64,000 bases of DNA from Batillaria attramentaria (GCA_018292915.2 JACVVK020000172.1:124001-188000); one strand, 5' to 3'; numbered from the stretch's first letter, positions 24,254-36,695 are shown. Notes: generated from the letters alone by a model not told the origin. Numbers and translations: made by a program.

Positions 24254-25087
24254 TTCGACGTAAGCTGTGATATGTTTGCTGACGACTCCACGCTCCATGT
24301 GTCGGATGTGCACGAGTTCAAAGTAAATGAAGTATTGCAGCAGAGCCTCACTGAAGTCTCTCAGTGGTGTAAGGTCAACCACATGGTAATTAGTACCACC
24401 AAAACCAAAAGCATGCTCATAACAACGCGCCAAAAACAACAACGCAAACTTTCCCCTCTACGGTTGTCAGTTGGATCAGAGACCATCGAGCAAGTCTCAA
24501 ACCACCGTCTACTTGGTGTCATAATTGACGACCAACTAAAGTGGGAAACGCATGTTGATGGTCTCTGTAAGTTATTATCAAAAAATCTATTCTTGCTATC
24601 TAAACTAAGTCGCTTAGTTAGTCATGACACCTGCAAGCTCTTCTTTCATGCCCACGTGCAAAGTCACCTGGATTTTGCGTCTACTCTGTGGGACGAGTGC
24701 AGCGAAAATCAGTTCAAAAAGGTAAACTCCATTCACCGGCGCGCTGTCAAACTCTTACACTCGGGTAATTCTAGTACTGACCAAAAGTTTAAAATCCTCA
24801 AACTTCTTCCCCTAAAACAGCATCTGGAATTTAACAAATGCTTACTAATGCACAAAATTGTCTACTGCAAAGCCCCAACATATCTTCATCAACTGTTTAA
24901 TTTCAAACACGATAAACAACACAACACAAGGAACAGTCTGCTCCCAGTGCCTCGTCCAAGGGTTGATATCTACAAATGTAGCCTGTCTTTCTCAGGGGCA
25001 TCCATATGGAACTCTTTACCACTAAGTATCCAAAACATTTCCAAATTCACTGACTTCAAACAAATTCTACACGACACGCTCATCTGA
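24254..25087 (+). pseudogene. 5'-truncated reverse transcriptase (C-terminal half) of a non-LTR retrotransposon
   Basis: An uninterrupted frame of about 277 codons begins just before the RT catalytic motif FADD (24275-24286). It continues through the RT C-terminal and thumb region: a conserved 'LLGVIID' strand, a 'WETHVDGLCKLLSKNLFLL' helix, then a 'SGASIWNSLPLSIQN' block near the C-terminus. This order is typical of the jockey/CR1/L2-like group of LINE elements. All upstream parts (endonuclease and N-terminal RT palm) are missing, so this is a dead 5'-truncated copy, the usual product of target-primed reverse transcription. The frame is still open, which suggests a fairly young insertion. 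Clade assignment is inference. Confidence 0.85.
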
Positions 25088-25402
25088 ACATGTAGGTAGA
25101 AATGTGTTATATGCATGTTTTCGAATGTTAGTGACGACTTTGAAGTTCTTACTTGGCATACAGCCAATATCATCGACAAATGCCACGTGTGTTTTGATTG
25201 TTTATCATGTCTACTTTTCTCTTCTTCATTTCTTTTAGATAGTTAATACTTTTGTTTGTCTTTTTTCTCCCCCCGCCCCCTTTTTCCCCCTTGTTTTGAT
25301 GTTGTCTTTTTACCCTTTAACGTAGACTAGCAGGACAGCTTGTAAGACAGGCAGTAATGCCTAAATGCTTTATCCTGAATAAAAAACGTTTCATCATCAT
25401 CA

Positions 25403-25405
<3 letters not shown>
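24254..25405 (+). mobile_element. 5'-truncated non-LTR retrotransposon including 3' UTR and tail
   Basis: The RT frame ends at 25087. About 290 bp of 3' UTR follow, with a pyrimidine-rich tract near 25255-25310, an AATAAA-like signal at 25378-25383 and an (ATC)n tail at about 25392-25403. The tail merges directly into the (CT)n-(TG)n microsatellite. Simple-repeat 3' tails of this kind are known for CR1/L2-like LINEs. The 5' boundary is approximate. Confidence 0.7.

Positions 25406-25481
<76 letters not shown>
25403..25481. repeat. (CT)n-(TG)n compound microsatellite at a LINE tail
   Basis: (CT)n of about 7 units then about 32 TG units, directly after the (ATC)n tail of the retrotransposon; the tail may have seeded the microsatellite. 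Confidence 0.9.
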
Positions 25482-25482
<1 letters not shown>

Positions 25483-27309
25483 GATAATTATATAACGTCT
25501 GTTTTCCATTGCAGTGTTGCTGATAATATGTTCTGTCTTCAGCATGGAACTTTATAAGCAGTGCCATCGTTGTCTGCAACCTACAATGATCGTGTCTGAC
25601 ACTGCAGCTTCGTCAATAAATCAGAGATGACATTTATGTGATTACGCACGATTTACGCTCAGTTTCGCTTGACCGACAAGTCTGGAAGTTACGCAAATAG
25701 GAATGGTGAGGCCAATTATATACCTACAGAAAGGTTAAATTCGTGTTGTATGTTTTATGTTCAAAGCCTTAATTCCTAAAACCAATTCAAGTCTGACATT
25801 CATTCTGCTACAATACCGAGAAAGTATTCCAGGTGGTACCGACGAATGTAGTAACATGACTCAATTTTGCATTTATGCAGATGAAATTAGCAATCACATA
25901 AATCTGCCATGAAGTGGTTTTACTGCTAACATGAAATCCTTCGCCCGCATTCCGCAAGACACAGTTTGCTCTGACGGAACTCAAAATAATTCAACTGACA
26001 CAGTCTGCAGGCAAGTTCACATTTTCTCCAAGCTACCTTCTATTTTCTCAATTCAGCAAACTAAAATTGGTAAACTTTGCAGAAGGTACCGCTGGCTTTT
26101 TCACCAGTTTAACGGAGGTTGGTGGAGGACAATTCAACGCTCTTTGTATTATATATCACATTATCAGTATGCAAACTTTCGTTGACAGCTGATAATAATA
26201 ACAGATGAGGCATCATCTTTCAGTGCACGGCGTACTGTATAAATGCCAACGTGGTTCTTTACTCATACACCCAATCTGACATGCAGTAAACACTCATACT
26301 GACTTCAAAACTCCATTTCTATCACCCTTATTTTTTTTATTTTTTTTAAGGGACAACAAACAGGTACACTGAGCTGAAAAGCACAGTTTCACGCCATGAC
26401 AACATACGGCGCATTAAATGCACACACGAAACCCTCGACCCTTGTGGGTCAAAGTTAGGGTTTTCACACTCATAGACTGCAAGCTGAACCGCCCGCTACC
26501 CGCATTCTTCGTTCACTCTGTCAACACACTTTTTTGTATCCCCCTGCACCGTAGACTTCAGTTGGGCCGCTGCCTGTTTGCCTACACTAAAACATGGGTA
26601 GGTTTTTTTCCCCCCTTTTTTCCCCTGTTTCTCTTTTCCCCCCTTTCTTTTTTAACGACAACTACGGCTGAAGCACAGAGTGTTTACCTCTGTTGTAAAG
26701 AAAACACTTGATACACGCGTGGCCCAATTTCATTTCCAAACTGTGTAGTTGTGCCGCGAGTGAAGGGAATCCATGAACTGGAAACACAAAACTTCAGAAC
26801 CAGCAGCTGTGTTCCTAATCCTTTTTAAAATAAACACGCAATTTGACTGCAGTAATAACTAATGTCAGACACCATTACAAGTGTTCTTAAAACCGTATCA
26901 ATGGGTTTATTACTGACTGTAATGATGGACATTTTCTCACAAACACAAAGCAGGATGCCGTCACAAATAAAACGACTGCATAGACTCTCTCTCTCTCTCT
27001 CTCTCTCCAGCCGCAAAACTGGGCAGCCACTGTCTCAGGTGAGGTAACTACAGACATGAAGATCAAAGGCCGAAGCGCTGAGAGACTTTTTCCAAATCCA
27101 TTCCATCTCTTTCGAAACCCACTTCAACACTTCCGCCGATTTCCCCAGGTAAAAAGGTTTGTGTGTGGAGGGCTCACTGCCTGCTGGCTGTGCTGTGAAT
27201 GCTCGTGGTAAGGCAGTCCGCGCGTAGTTAATTAGGTTTTCCGCTGCCAGTAAGCATGAACTGTGCTACTGCAGTGTACAGGTAAAGTGTAACCCGGACT
27301 AGGGAAGAG

Positions 27310-27310
<1 letters not shown>
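25482..27310. other. Non-coding segment, no gene seen
   Basis: T-rich runs at 26330-26348 and 26607-26652, (CT)n at 26986-27007. No exon recognised. Confidence 0.4.

Positions 27311-27395
<85 letters not shown>
27311..27395. repeat. (TG)n-(GA)n compound microsatellite
   Basis: About 24 TG units, a short spacer and about 16 GA units. Confidence 0.95.
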
Positions 27396-27398
<3 letters not shown>

Positions 27399-29429
27399 TG
27401 TGTTTCATGCTCTTTCTCTCTCTCTTCTCTCTGCACCACCACTACCAACCACTGATACACTGTAAATCATGCATGCAGGACGCACACAAAAGTCGCATAC
27501 ACTTACATTATATAGTCTATGGTACCACACACACATAGCAATGACAATACATGTACGTCAACGCATAATGGCGAACGAGGAACTGATAAAAATAAAACTG
27601 TTGTCACTGATTACCAGTATCACCGCAGAGAAAATGTATAAACTTCTACTGGAGCAAAAAAAACCCTCAAGATTCTGAGAAACTACGATCGCGACAACAA
27701 AACAGCGGATCCATCAATTTGGAGACGAAAAGGACTACACAAATACCGAGTTTTAACAGCCCAACAACCGTCACGGCAAAACGCCGGCTGCATTCCGACC
27801 AAACATTCAATGTTCTCTAGCCTGCTGACTTTGAAATCACTGAACGGCTGGTGTCCAATAAAAGTCAGACGGGTTCTCCGGAGACCCCGCCAGACATCAC
27901 AATCACCACCCTACCCAAGTTATCCACCCCACTGTGTGCTATTTGCCCTCAGTCTGGGGTCATTGGCTGTGAATGCGGCCCACCCTTCCCTTCGCCTCAT
28001 CAGGTTAGAAGGCGACCCCCTGACTCGTGGTGGTGGTGGATACACGGTGACGGCGAATACCATTCACAATCACACGTGGACGGCACATGGGCCTCCATTT
28101 TGTATTACACACACATCACAACAAGCAGCCATTTGGTCTACACTAACCTGACCCCGGTGAAACTGTCTTTGAAGCGTGTTCAGCTGCATGCGGTCGACAG
28201 ACAGACGTGAGTCATGAGACAGACAGACAGACACACACATACATACTGGCGACCTATTGACCCAGAACTGATCACAGAACCGGCTTTACACTTCCAGGCA
28301 GAAACAATCACCTTTTGTACCTGGCACTAAATGTGAAACGTTTTCTTAAAAACAACTGAGATAGGCGGCCGTCATCATAACTGAACATATCGCAATGGAA
28401 TTTAATGTGCAAAGGATTCACTGACCCCGCCAAGAGGTGGACGCTATTGGCATGGTGAGACTAGGACAGTGAGGGTGCATAACAGCGATAGACCAGTTTG
28501 GCACAACCCTAGATGTGTCACGGAGGGGGAGGGGGCAGAAAATGCACGCGCTAATCTCACAGTAAATTGTGCGCTGCTAATTCCGTCTGGCCTGCGGTTG
28601 TTCAGCCCAGGGGTGTGAATGAACTCATTCGTTTCATCTCACACGTAGGTAGAATTTATTTCAGTTCACATCAAAGCGACAGGAAGGTTCAGTCATCCAG
28701 AAATGTCATAAAAAAGCAGTAAATGATCACGGACCTAGTTTAACAAGCTCACTAATGAAAGTAACAGGGTCAGGAATAAAGGAGTTGATTTACTGTACTG
28801 TACTAGTGTTCTCAAAACAAAACAAAAAAAAAAAAAAAACCTGGGCTACAAAATGGGCTGGAAAGGGGAAGGGACAGAGTGTGTGTGTGTTCTCTTTTTT
28901 TTTCTTTTTCTTTTTTTGGGGTGGGGTGGGGGAGTGAGTGGGGGATGGTGTTGGGGGGGGGGGGGAGACGAGCAATGGTTAACATCTTTCTCGTTTCCAA
29001 ACCTATCCGTGAAACACAATGGAGACTGGAAACAGAACGTGTGCACATTTACTGGTAGCGCCATCATATCGTTACGGCATCGATGCTGAATCTTGCCTGA
29101 AGGTAAGGTCTCCGTTACCAAACCCTGTAACACCGACATTACCTGTCTGCTGCACACGATCCGACTTAGCTTGCGAACAGATGGCGATCTATGTGAAAAC
29201 AATCATGCATGCGCACACACGTCGTCAAATGTTTCCTTCACGGTAGGGCAACATGTTAAGCTGTGCTAGTCTGTAGGTCATGTTCACCCTAGTGACTTAA
29301 CTATTTGGCTAGGGTTCGTACAGTGATGATGTCTTAGAAGTCAGGAGTTTGATTTTGAATACACCTTACATTCTGCCATGTAACTATTGTAAGAGATCCC
29401 AGATCCCGAGTAAGCTATACAGCAAAGAG
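27396..29429. other. Non-coding segment, no convincing gene
   Basis: Two overlapping plus-strand frames of 113-119 codons at 27810-28210 show no domain and no splice context. Poly-A at 28823-28840 and T/G-rich 28890-28970. Confidence 0.4.
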
Positions 29430-29895
29430 AGGTGTTCTTGGTGGTTTCTTGGTGGTGGCATGATTTTGTGGGGAAGATTTTGTTATTTGTTGTTGTTTTG
29501 TGTTTGTTAAACATTACTTATTTTTGCTGTTTTTATGTCATTTTTGTTTTGCTGTTTGTTTATCAGGGGTTGTTTTTGGTTGTTGTTTTGTTTGTTTGTT
29601 TGGATGTTTTGGGGTTGTTGGGTTTTGGTGTTTTTTTTTTGGCTTTTTTTTTTTTTTTTTTTGGGGGGGGACATTTCGTGGTTTGTTTTGTAGACTAGAT
29701 GTGTATACATGTGTGTTTTGCCTTTTGGTTTGTTGTTTTGTTTTTTGTTTTGCTTTCAATTTTGTCAGCGGAGGGGGGGGGGGGGGGGCTAGTTTGTGGG
29801 TTTTTTTGGGGAGGCGGGGGGGGGTGTTTGTTTGGGTTTTTTTGTTGTTGTTGTTTGTTTGCTTCTTTTTTTTTGGGGGGGGGGGGGTGTAAGCT
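29430..29895. repeat. Keto-rich (T+G) tract on the plus strand
   Basis: For nearly 470 bases the plus strand is almost entirely T and G, built from ttgttgt, tttgttt and poly-G runs (29664-29670, 29774-29788, 29874-29887), with very few C or A. Open frames of 67-130 codons on both strands here result from the composition. The G runs could form quadruplexes. Confidence 0.85.
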
Positions 29896-30998
29896 GTGTT
29901 GATTTACTGTACTGACTGTATTGACAAATAACCCAATGACCATCAAACTGTAGCAAACAGAAAACAAACAAAAAACTGAGTAATACGTGTATTGCAACTT
30001 GTATCTGCTCACTCACACTTTATCTGATCACTTTACCGTCTATGTGACGTGTCCTAATCAAGTCATACTGTCCTCTTAATTTAGTCATACTGTTTACTCC
30101 ATTACTGTCACCAGCAGTGGACATTCTTATGGGAAATTGTCCTACAAATAACATACATGTATAGTCAGTAGTCATGCCCCAAAATGTCTAGCATAAGAGT
30201 AGCCTGATCAGGGAAGGAGTGCCTGACAAAGAAATGCATGGACAGATCTGGACAGGGATAAAGCCACCGCGAAAAAGAGGAATTAATAACATGCTGGCTT
30301 TGTGACTGAAGGGCCGGAAAGTGCTCTGGGGTGACTCAGATTACTGACTGCTGTTGCCATGGTCACACGATAATTATGAATGAATTCAGAGCCAAACATC
30401 AAGCCTTTGATACCCCCCCCCCCCCCTGAAAAAGCCCTCTTATTTTTCTCCCAACCAGTACTACCTGGATAACAAAAGCCAATGAAAAGAGCAGTAAAGC
30501 AGTCATCTGTCTGATTATGGATGCCAAAAACAAAGTGCTACTATACTAAGACTGTCCGCCATATTCACTGAGTACGAGGTGCAGGCTACAACGGTGAATC
30601 GATGACAAAACAAAAAAGAAAAGAAAAAAGAATTTTCCAAAACCTTAATGAATGTGCATCTGAGACCAAAAATTTTAGGAACACAATTCAAGCTGATCAG
30701 TAAAAACAAAACCTTTGCAGCCACTGATTCTCTCTCACTGAGTGCCTACTTCTCAGTAGAATGTTCACCATTCTCGGCTGAAGGCTATCAGTGTGAACTA
30801 AACTACTTGCCAAAATCGCGTGTTTCTGTGTTTATCTCTGACACATTTTTCTAGCGACACTGCCTTGCCGGTCCGCTCAGAGAGTCACGCATACTTTCGC
30901 TTTTACGACCATGTGTCACTCAGAAGCCTCGGCTATCACTGGGCCTCGCGAGCAGCTGTTCGTTATTCTAACCGACACGCAGGTATTCTCAAACTTAC
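29896..30998. other. Probable start of first intron of the glypican-like gene (minus strand)
   Basis: Directly downstream (minus strand) of the splice donor at 30993-30998. Contains a poly-C run at 30414-30426 and no further exon that I can recognise. Intron assignment is inference from the donor. Confidence 0.45.
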
Positions 30999-31170
30999 CG
31001 TGGTGTGGACTTGACCGAAGACCGACGGGAGACCCAATCTTTCCTTCGAATAACTCCCGTACTTGATCACAAGAAAAACTGGATGTTCCATGCTTGCTAC
31101 TCGAGTCACAAAAAACGTTCGTAGCGAAAACGAAGAGTAGACACACAGGCACAATCCTCAACTCGGCCAT
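30999..31170 (-). CDS. First coding exon of a glypican-like heparan-sulfate proteoglycan core protein
   Basis: The minus-strand ATG at 31168-31170 has a good Kozak context (A at -3, G at +4) and opens a 57-codon frame. Residues 1-21 form a signal peptide with hydrophobic core 'VPVCLLFVFA'. A Ser-rich linker follows, then the start of the mature domain, 'SCDQVRELFEG'. Glypicans begin their cysteine-rich lobe with a Cys-x-x-V-R motif followed by a helix. From this Cys to the last Gly is 25 residues, which matches my recollection of the GPC3/GPC5/dally type. The exon ends in a strong donor (ACG|GTAAGT on the minus strand), phase 1. Later exons, with the remaining cysteines and GPI signal, are not found in this window, so most of the gene lies at lower coordinates after a long intron, or beyond the window. 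Glypicans are GPI-anchored co-receptors for Wnt, Hedgehog and BMP signals. The identification rests on one short exon; another secreted protein is possible. Confidence 0.55.
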
Positions 31171-31500
31171 CCTGACTAAAGCAGACGGCAAGCGGCACAG
31201 TAAAACAACACAACACAATCCGGCACTGTACACACACAGCAGGAGCCAACAATCCAACGGTCCGTGTTTGTAGTACGTAGTCCAGAAATAAACAATCACA
31301 AGGAAGGCAGGAGTACTCTCTAAATCCAATCGCCTTCCATTCGGCGCTCTCGTTTAGGCCGATCTACTCGCTCTGTGTCAAGATGCAGTCATCGCTAATA
31401 CCCATCCCGCAGCCGCGCTCAAGCCCACGCTTCTATTGGCTGAAATATTTCCGGCCGCGCACCTGCCTGTATGGTAGCCCGAGCCAGTCAAAATTCCATG
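31171..31500 (-). promoter_or_regulatory. Candidate 5' UTR and promoter of the glypican-like gene
   Basis: The frame upstream of the chosen ATG stays open to 31329, but the extension has no signal-peptide or domain character. A CCAAT box on the minus strand (AGCCAAT, near 31435-31441) sits in a locally GC- and CpG-richer patch (about 31330-31470), at a distance suiting transcription toward lower coordinates. No TATA box is evident. Confidence 0.35.
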
Positions 31501-31539
31501 AGCGTCGTGTGTGGTTGGAACAAAGCGAAAAGAAGCACG

Positions 31540-31871
31540 TGTATATCATTCAGGTTTTTTTCGTGGTTGTTGTTGTTGTTTTTTCCCGCTAAAACGGGAC
31601 TATGCACCGTAGCACACTCAGAAGACAAGGATTTTTTTAGCCGTCGCATTTGGTGTTGACGTTTTACTGAAAATGAAACTCAGTGACGGCTTTGCTCAGT
31701 ACTCAGTGCTAAAAAATAATAATACTGATAATAAATAATAAAAATGAATGATGCCAGTTATTGTTGTTGCGACTCAGTGCTGACTGGACGATTGCTGACT
31801 AAGATGGTTGGCTGGTGGAATTCAAGTTGTAATTGTTGTTGTTGTTTTGTTAGTTTGTACTTTCGGTCACT

Positions 31872-31922
<51 letters not shown>

Positions 31923-32165
31923 GAGTCTATGTTTGTTTTTGTTTATTTCTCTCTGTCTGTCGTTTTTGTTTGTTTAGATTTGGTTCATTTTCTGTTCTTG
32001 CTATTTTTTGTTTGCTCGTTTGTTTGTTGTTGTTTGTTTTTTGTTTGTTGTTGTTTGGGCGTTTTGTTTGTTTGCTTTTTCTTGAGGGAGGAGGGCGGAT
32101 GTTGATGATGTTTGTTGCTGTTGCTGTTGTTGATTCTCTTTGTCTTGTAGTTTAGCTTGATTTTT
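31540..32165. repeat. Second keto-rich (T+G) region with long (GTT)n
   Basis: Includes (GTT)n at 31567-31580, a longer (TTG)n of about 15 units at 31873-31921, and a T+G-rich stretch to about 32165, always T/G on the plus strand. No exon. Confidence 0.8.
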
Positions 32166-32236
32166 GTCATAAAGTGAATATGAGTGGACAGATTGTCGGT
32201 TTGTTAATTATTGACTTGTTACTGGCGGACACGCGA

Positions 32237-32460
<224 letters not shown>

Positions 32461-33017
32461 AACACTAACACCACAACAACTTTGAAACCTCTGCGATCAG
32501 CATTGTACAAAAGTAACTGAATCTGCCCTGGGGATTACGTAGTTCGCCAGTGGCCTCCAAACTCCCATCCTGCTACTGTCATTTCGCCTCAGGTCTCGTC
32601 TCCGCATCGTCACCTTTGCCAGCGCAACCGCGAAGTTTCATGAGAACTCGGCCCCAGAAGGTGTGCGGCTTCCACTTTTATTTGTGGACTAAGTGCTTCC
32701 AGTCGAGCTCTTGTCTAATGCAATTACGTCACCACGCGTCACTCACCACGGCTGAGAAGCGGTCCTCGTGACACTCTTAGCACGACCGCGCTAAGCTTTT
32801 AGCTCCAGGTCGTAGACTTCACACGAAGCAAAAAAAAAAAAAAAAAAAGGGGGGGTGGGGTGGTGGAAGAAACATCACTGAGAAAAGACACAAAGGAGAA
32901 GAATGGTTGCTGGCGTCTGAGTGGTTTCATTTACAAAATAAGAAATGGTGAAACTGAGAAAGACTAAGAAGTAAGACAAGAGAAAAAAAATTAAGGAAGC
33001 GAACAAACCACTAAGAG
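32461..33017. other. Non-coding segment, no gene seen
   Basis: Poly-A followed by poly-G at 32829-32856. No exon recognised. Confidence 0.35.
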
Positions 33018-33204
33018 TGTGTGTGTGTGTGTGTGGGGGGGGGGGGTTGGAAGTTTAACGTCCTTTTCTACCACATACGGGTGATATCAAAGACGGGGCA
33101 ACGATGAAAAAGCCAGCACAAATTTTTGGCCCCAGCCAGGAATCGAACTCACGACCCGAGTATTGGAAGTCCAACGCTCTACCATTCGGCCACGCCCGGC
33201 TCCC
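33018..33204 (-). mobile_element. tRNA-derived SINE, near full length, with target-site duplication
   Basis: On the minus strand: an A-box region 'tggccgaatggtagagcg', a B box 'gagttcgattcc', the common body (ggccaaaaatttgtgctgg..., gatatcaccc, gtggtagaaaaggacgtt) and a G/T-rich tail. It is flanked by caaacc(a/g)ctaag at about 33005-33015 and 33204-33215, with one mismatch, consistent with a target-site duplication. The (TG)n/poly-G at 33018-33047 sits at its 3' end. Confidence 0.8.
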
Positions 33205-33640
<436 letters not shown>

Positions 33641-33924
33641 AATGGTAACATGGTAACTTGGAAACTGCATGATTGTGCCGCTTGGTGTCTGTTTCAAGTT
33701 TTAGTTAGCCAGGGATGACAATTGCACAATTACATAAGCCCCGCGTTCCACTGGCTAAAACTACCTACGGAGAAATCTGCCTGAAATTTGTGCAGGACCA
33801 CACAGTGTGCACCGGCAGACGTATGTTGCGTGAACGTTCTGGGTGAGTAGTAACCGTACACAATACGGCACAACATGTTGTAATGCCCCTCAACGACACA
33901 GTCACTCTTCTGACCCCGAAATTT

Positions 33925-34290
33925 CCAGCATGCGCACTTTTCTTCTTCACACGCGATTTCTGTTGCGGGGTTGAAGACGAACGGCAAGGTTAGGTGACCA
34001 CTCAGCAGTTTGCTGGCCATGCAGTTTTCTTGTTCACACGCGATTTCTGTCGAAAAGTTTACGATGAAAGGCAAGGTCAGGTGACCATTCAGCAGTTTGC
34101 TGGCCATGCAGTTTTCTTGTTCACACGCGATTTCTGTCGAAAAGTTTACGATGAAAGGCAAGGTCAGGTGACCATTCAGCAGTTATCTAGCCATTCAGGT
34201 TTCTTTTCACACTCGATTTCTGTCAAGACGTTTACAGTGAAAGGAAAAGTCAGGTGACCACTCAGCAGTTAGCTAGCCATGCAGGAGTTG
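33925..34290. repeat. 87-bp tandem repeat, about 4 copies
   Basis: Units starting 'gcagttttcttg' are at 34021 and 34108, with diverged copies at about 34195 and a partial one at about 33935. The period is exactly 87 bp (29 codons), so frames remain open on both strands: 143 codons on the minus strand (33730-34161) and 87 on the plus (33994-34257). The minus-strand product would be a 29-residue repeat with two Cys per unit. I found no start or splice framework making it a gene. Confidence 0.9.
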
Positions 34291-35154
34291 GGGATTTCAC
34301 GTTTAGGCTAGTTGTGAGTCACTAAATGCACAACTCCCCCCCCCCCCTTCCCCATCTAGAAAACGGAAGTAGAATTAGTACGTTGGACTGTTAGAGCGCT
34401 GAACTGTCAATGCCTAGAATGTAAATCCAGTTCTCAGCTGAGAACCAGAAACCGTTTTCTTTGTTGCCTCATCTGTGATCAGCCCAGCACGTGGTGAAAA
34501 ATGGCATTAACCCCCCCCCCTCCCCCCCCCCAACATCCATAAAAGGGGCAAAATTAGTGTGCGAAAAGAAACTATGCCTCTCGTCTGATGACAAAATGTC
34601 CACGCTACGCTCTTCCCATAATTCCTTTCTCAATCCCTTGAACACGACAGATAAAATATGACGTAAGCCTCTATCATCTGTATCTTTGCTCTCGCGATAC
34701 AAAGGTCTGCAAACAATTTGATTTAAAATTCATCTCCATAATGTGAAGGACCCTCAAAGAAACTCTTTATTAGGAGCGCGGAAGGCATAGAGGTTGAGGC
34801 ACTTGACACGGTGATGATAAAGTTGCTTTCAGCTGCTTACTCTCTTATCATCTTCTGCTCTGTTGTACGGAACAGGGCCGGCCAAACGACAATATAAAGG
34901 TTGTATCTGGTATGAGATATGGGTACTTGTCCCGCGGCGGTATAGTTTACATTGTTAGCAGACTGCAGGTGCTGATGTCTGTCTCTTGCCTTCTGCCTAT
35001 GCCACAGCTGAAAGTTACCTGCGCAAAAAGAGGTGACAACCCGTCCCTCTCGACCAATGGTCAAGCGAAACCACTGACAGCGTGGTCTTGGTTCTTTGAG
35101 CTCAGCGTCCCCGCCGCCACACAGAGTTGAGTGAAGACAGCCTAAAATAAACTG
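34291..35154. other. Non-coding segment, no gene seen
   Basis: C-rich runs at 34336-34348 and 34510-34530. A tRNA-like 'actgttagagcgctgaactg' near 34387-34406 lacks a good B box. No exon recognised. Confidence 0.35.
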
Positions 35155-35342
35155 TAATTGTTGTTGTTGTTGTTAGTTTTATATTGTTTTCGTTTGTTTG
35201 TTTGGGTTTTGTTTTGTTTTTTGTTTTTTTCGTGGTATGTTTTCGTTGTTTTTCAAAGCTTGTTTTGTTTTCGGGTTGTTTTTTTTTTGGGGGGGTTGTT
35301 GTTGTTTGTTTGTTTTTTGTTCTTTGTTTTGCCTTGAGATTC
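35155..35342. repeat. Fourth T+G-rich tract
   Basis: (TTG)n, TTTG and poly-T/poly-G blocks on the plus strand; same composition and strand as the tracts at 29430, 31540 and 33280. Confidence 0.8.
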
Positions 35343-35847
35343 AGTGACCGACCAAGAGAATGAGAACGGCCTCCATACAGAATCATTTACTTTGTCCGAT
35401 TATGATCAGAGGGATATGGATGGAGGGGGGGGGGGATGGGAGAGGCGACAAAGACAAAAATGACGCAGACATAGGGGCGCTGTACGTGTCTAAGTACTCA
35501 ATCACTCTTACTAACGCCATCCAGAACAGTTGTCAGTGATGCAAAAACATCTGTTTGACAGACGTGCGGTGAAGGCGGCTTGAAGATGGTAAGCAAGTGT
35601 ACACGAGACACTTAACAAATGATGACTCTCAGCTCAACAGTGTTAGTGGATCACAGGCGCCGCAAAGTTTCTTTTCCCGCTCGACTTCTGTCCGAGCTTC
35701 ACTCGCTGTCACAGGTTCTTGTCGATGATTGTATCCTAGTGAATTTCTTCTACAAAAGCACATGTAGAAAACAATTCACACGAACACACACTGTGCTCCT
35801 GTCGTCCACTGAAAAGCTAGCCGGGTACCACAACTGCAGGCGTAAAT
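35343..35847. other. Non-coding segment, no gene seen
   Basis: Poly-G run near 35425-35436. No exon recognised. Confidence 0.35.
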
Positions 35848-36325
35848 ACACAAATTGACCGTGGGGTCATGTTTGGTGTTTAGTTTGGGGTACCCTGTTT
35901 GGCGAGTGTGGTAGTCTGTAGTGATCTTTGTTGTCATGAAAAAGCGTGACTTTCGTGATTTTTGTGTTATGTAGGCCAAGGTGCATGCCAGGCGGTCACA
36001 AACAGAGGCAAGCTGCCAGTGAAGCTGGGACTTTTTGCACAGAGGTCGGACACAAGTGAGGCAAGCGGATTTGTGCGACTGAACTGCATCTATGACCTAA
36101 ATACAAAGTAGACGTACATTACTCCAGTGAGCGGAAAGGAGACATCCACATTTTGTAAAGCCCCTGTCATGTGCGTGCCCTTGAACCGGTAGTAATTGTT
36201 TCTTGATTGAAGCATGGTAGTAATTGTTTCTAGCTTGAAGCATTTTAGGGGTGACTATGATGCCTGAGGCTAATAGGGAATATATAGGCATATTGAGGAC
36301 ATGTGTATTTGTGTCCTTCGGCCTG
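35848..36325 (+). repeat. Dispersed repeat of about 470 bp, copy 1 (uninterrupted)
   Basis: It aligns over its length with 62714-63363. Shared blocks include 'tgtcatgaaaaagcgtga' (copy 2 has a near match), 'gaggcaagctgccagtgaag', 'ggaaaggagaca', 'gtgcgtgcccttgaa' and 'gtgactatgatgcctgagg'. There is no open frame. A TATA-like AATATATAGG lies near the right end. The element could be a solo LTR or another non-autonomous element; terminal sequences are not clear enough to decide. Confidence 0.8.
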
Positions 36326-36539
36326 CACAAAATTGTCTCTGTTGTGAAAAATGGAAAGAAAAGTGTGTATTCAGTGTGTTTTTAATATCAAGGAAAGAAA
36401 ATTACTGCCGGCAGCCCCTGAGTGATGACTAATATTATGTCGTCTCTGTCTCTAAACATACGCGTTAAAGTGCGAGATTTTCTGTCTGTCTCGTACAACG
36501 TCGACTGCGTCAGTGTATATATATTCACAGGCAATAAGA

Positions 36540-36695
36540 AGAAAAAGAAGAAGAAGAAGAATTCAATTCAATTCAATTCAATTGTCTGATAAACAACATA
36601 TTTTGATCTTTGCGCCAGTGCATAATTATACCGGCAGCAATAGTAATAATAATAATTCAATTCAATTCAATTCTGAATTGTCTGATAAACATCAG
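36540..36695. repeat. (GAA)n / (ATTCA)n pair with duplicated flank
   Basis: Two (ATTCA)n arrays (about 36560-36582 and 36654-36674), each followed by 'attgtctgataaaca', indicate a local duplication or two tails of the same repeat family in tandem. Confidence 0.7.

Noticed and set aside
29430..29895. Hydrophobic 88-130 codon frames that look like membrane proteins
   Set aside because: T+G-rich DNA automatically encodes Phe, Leu, Val, Cys, Gly and Trp; low complexity and frames on both strands.
31171..31329. Upstream ATG (31329) as the start of the glypican-like exon
   Set aside because: The extra 53 residues contain no signal-peptide logic, while the ATG at 31170 has a better Kozak context and gives a normal signal peptide at the N-terminus.
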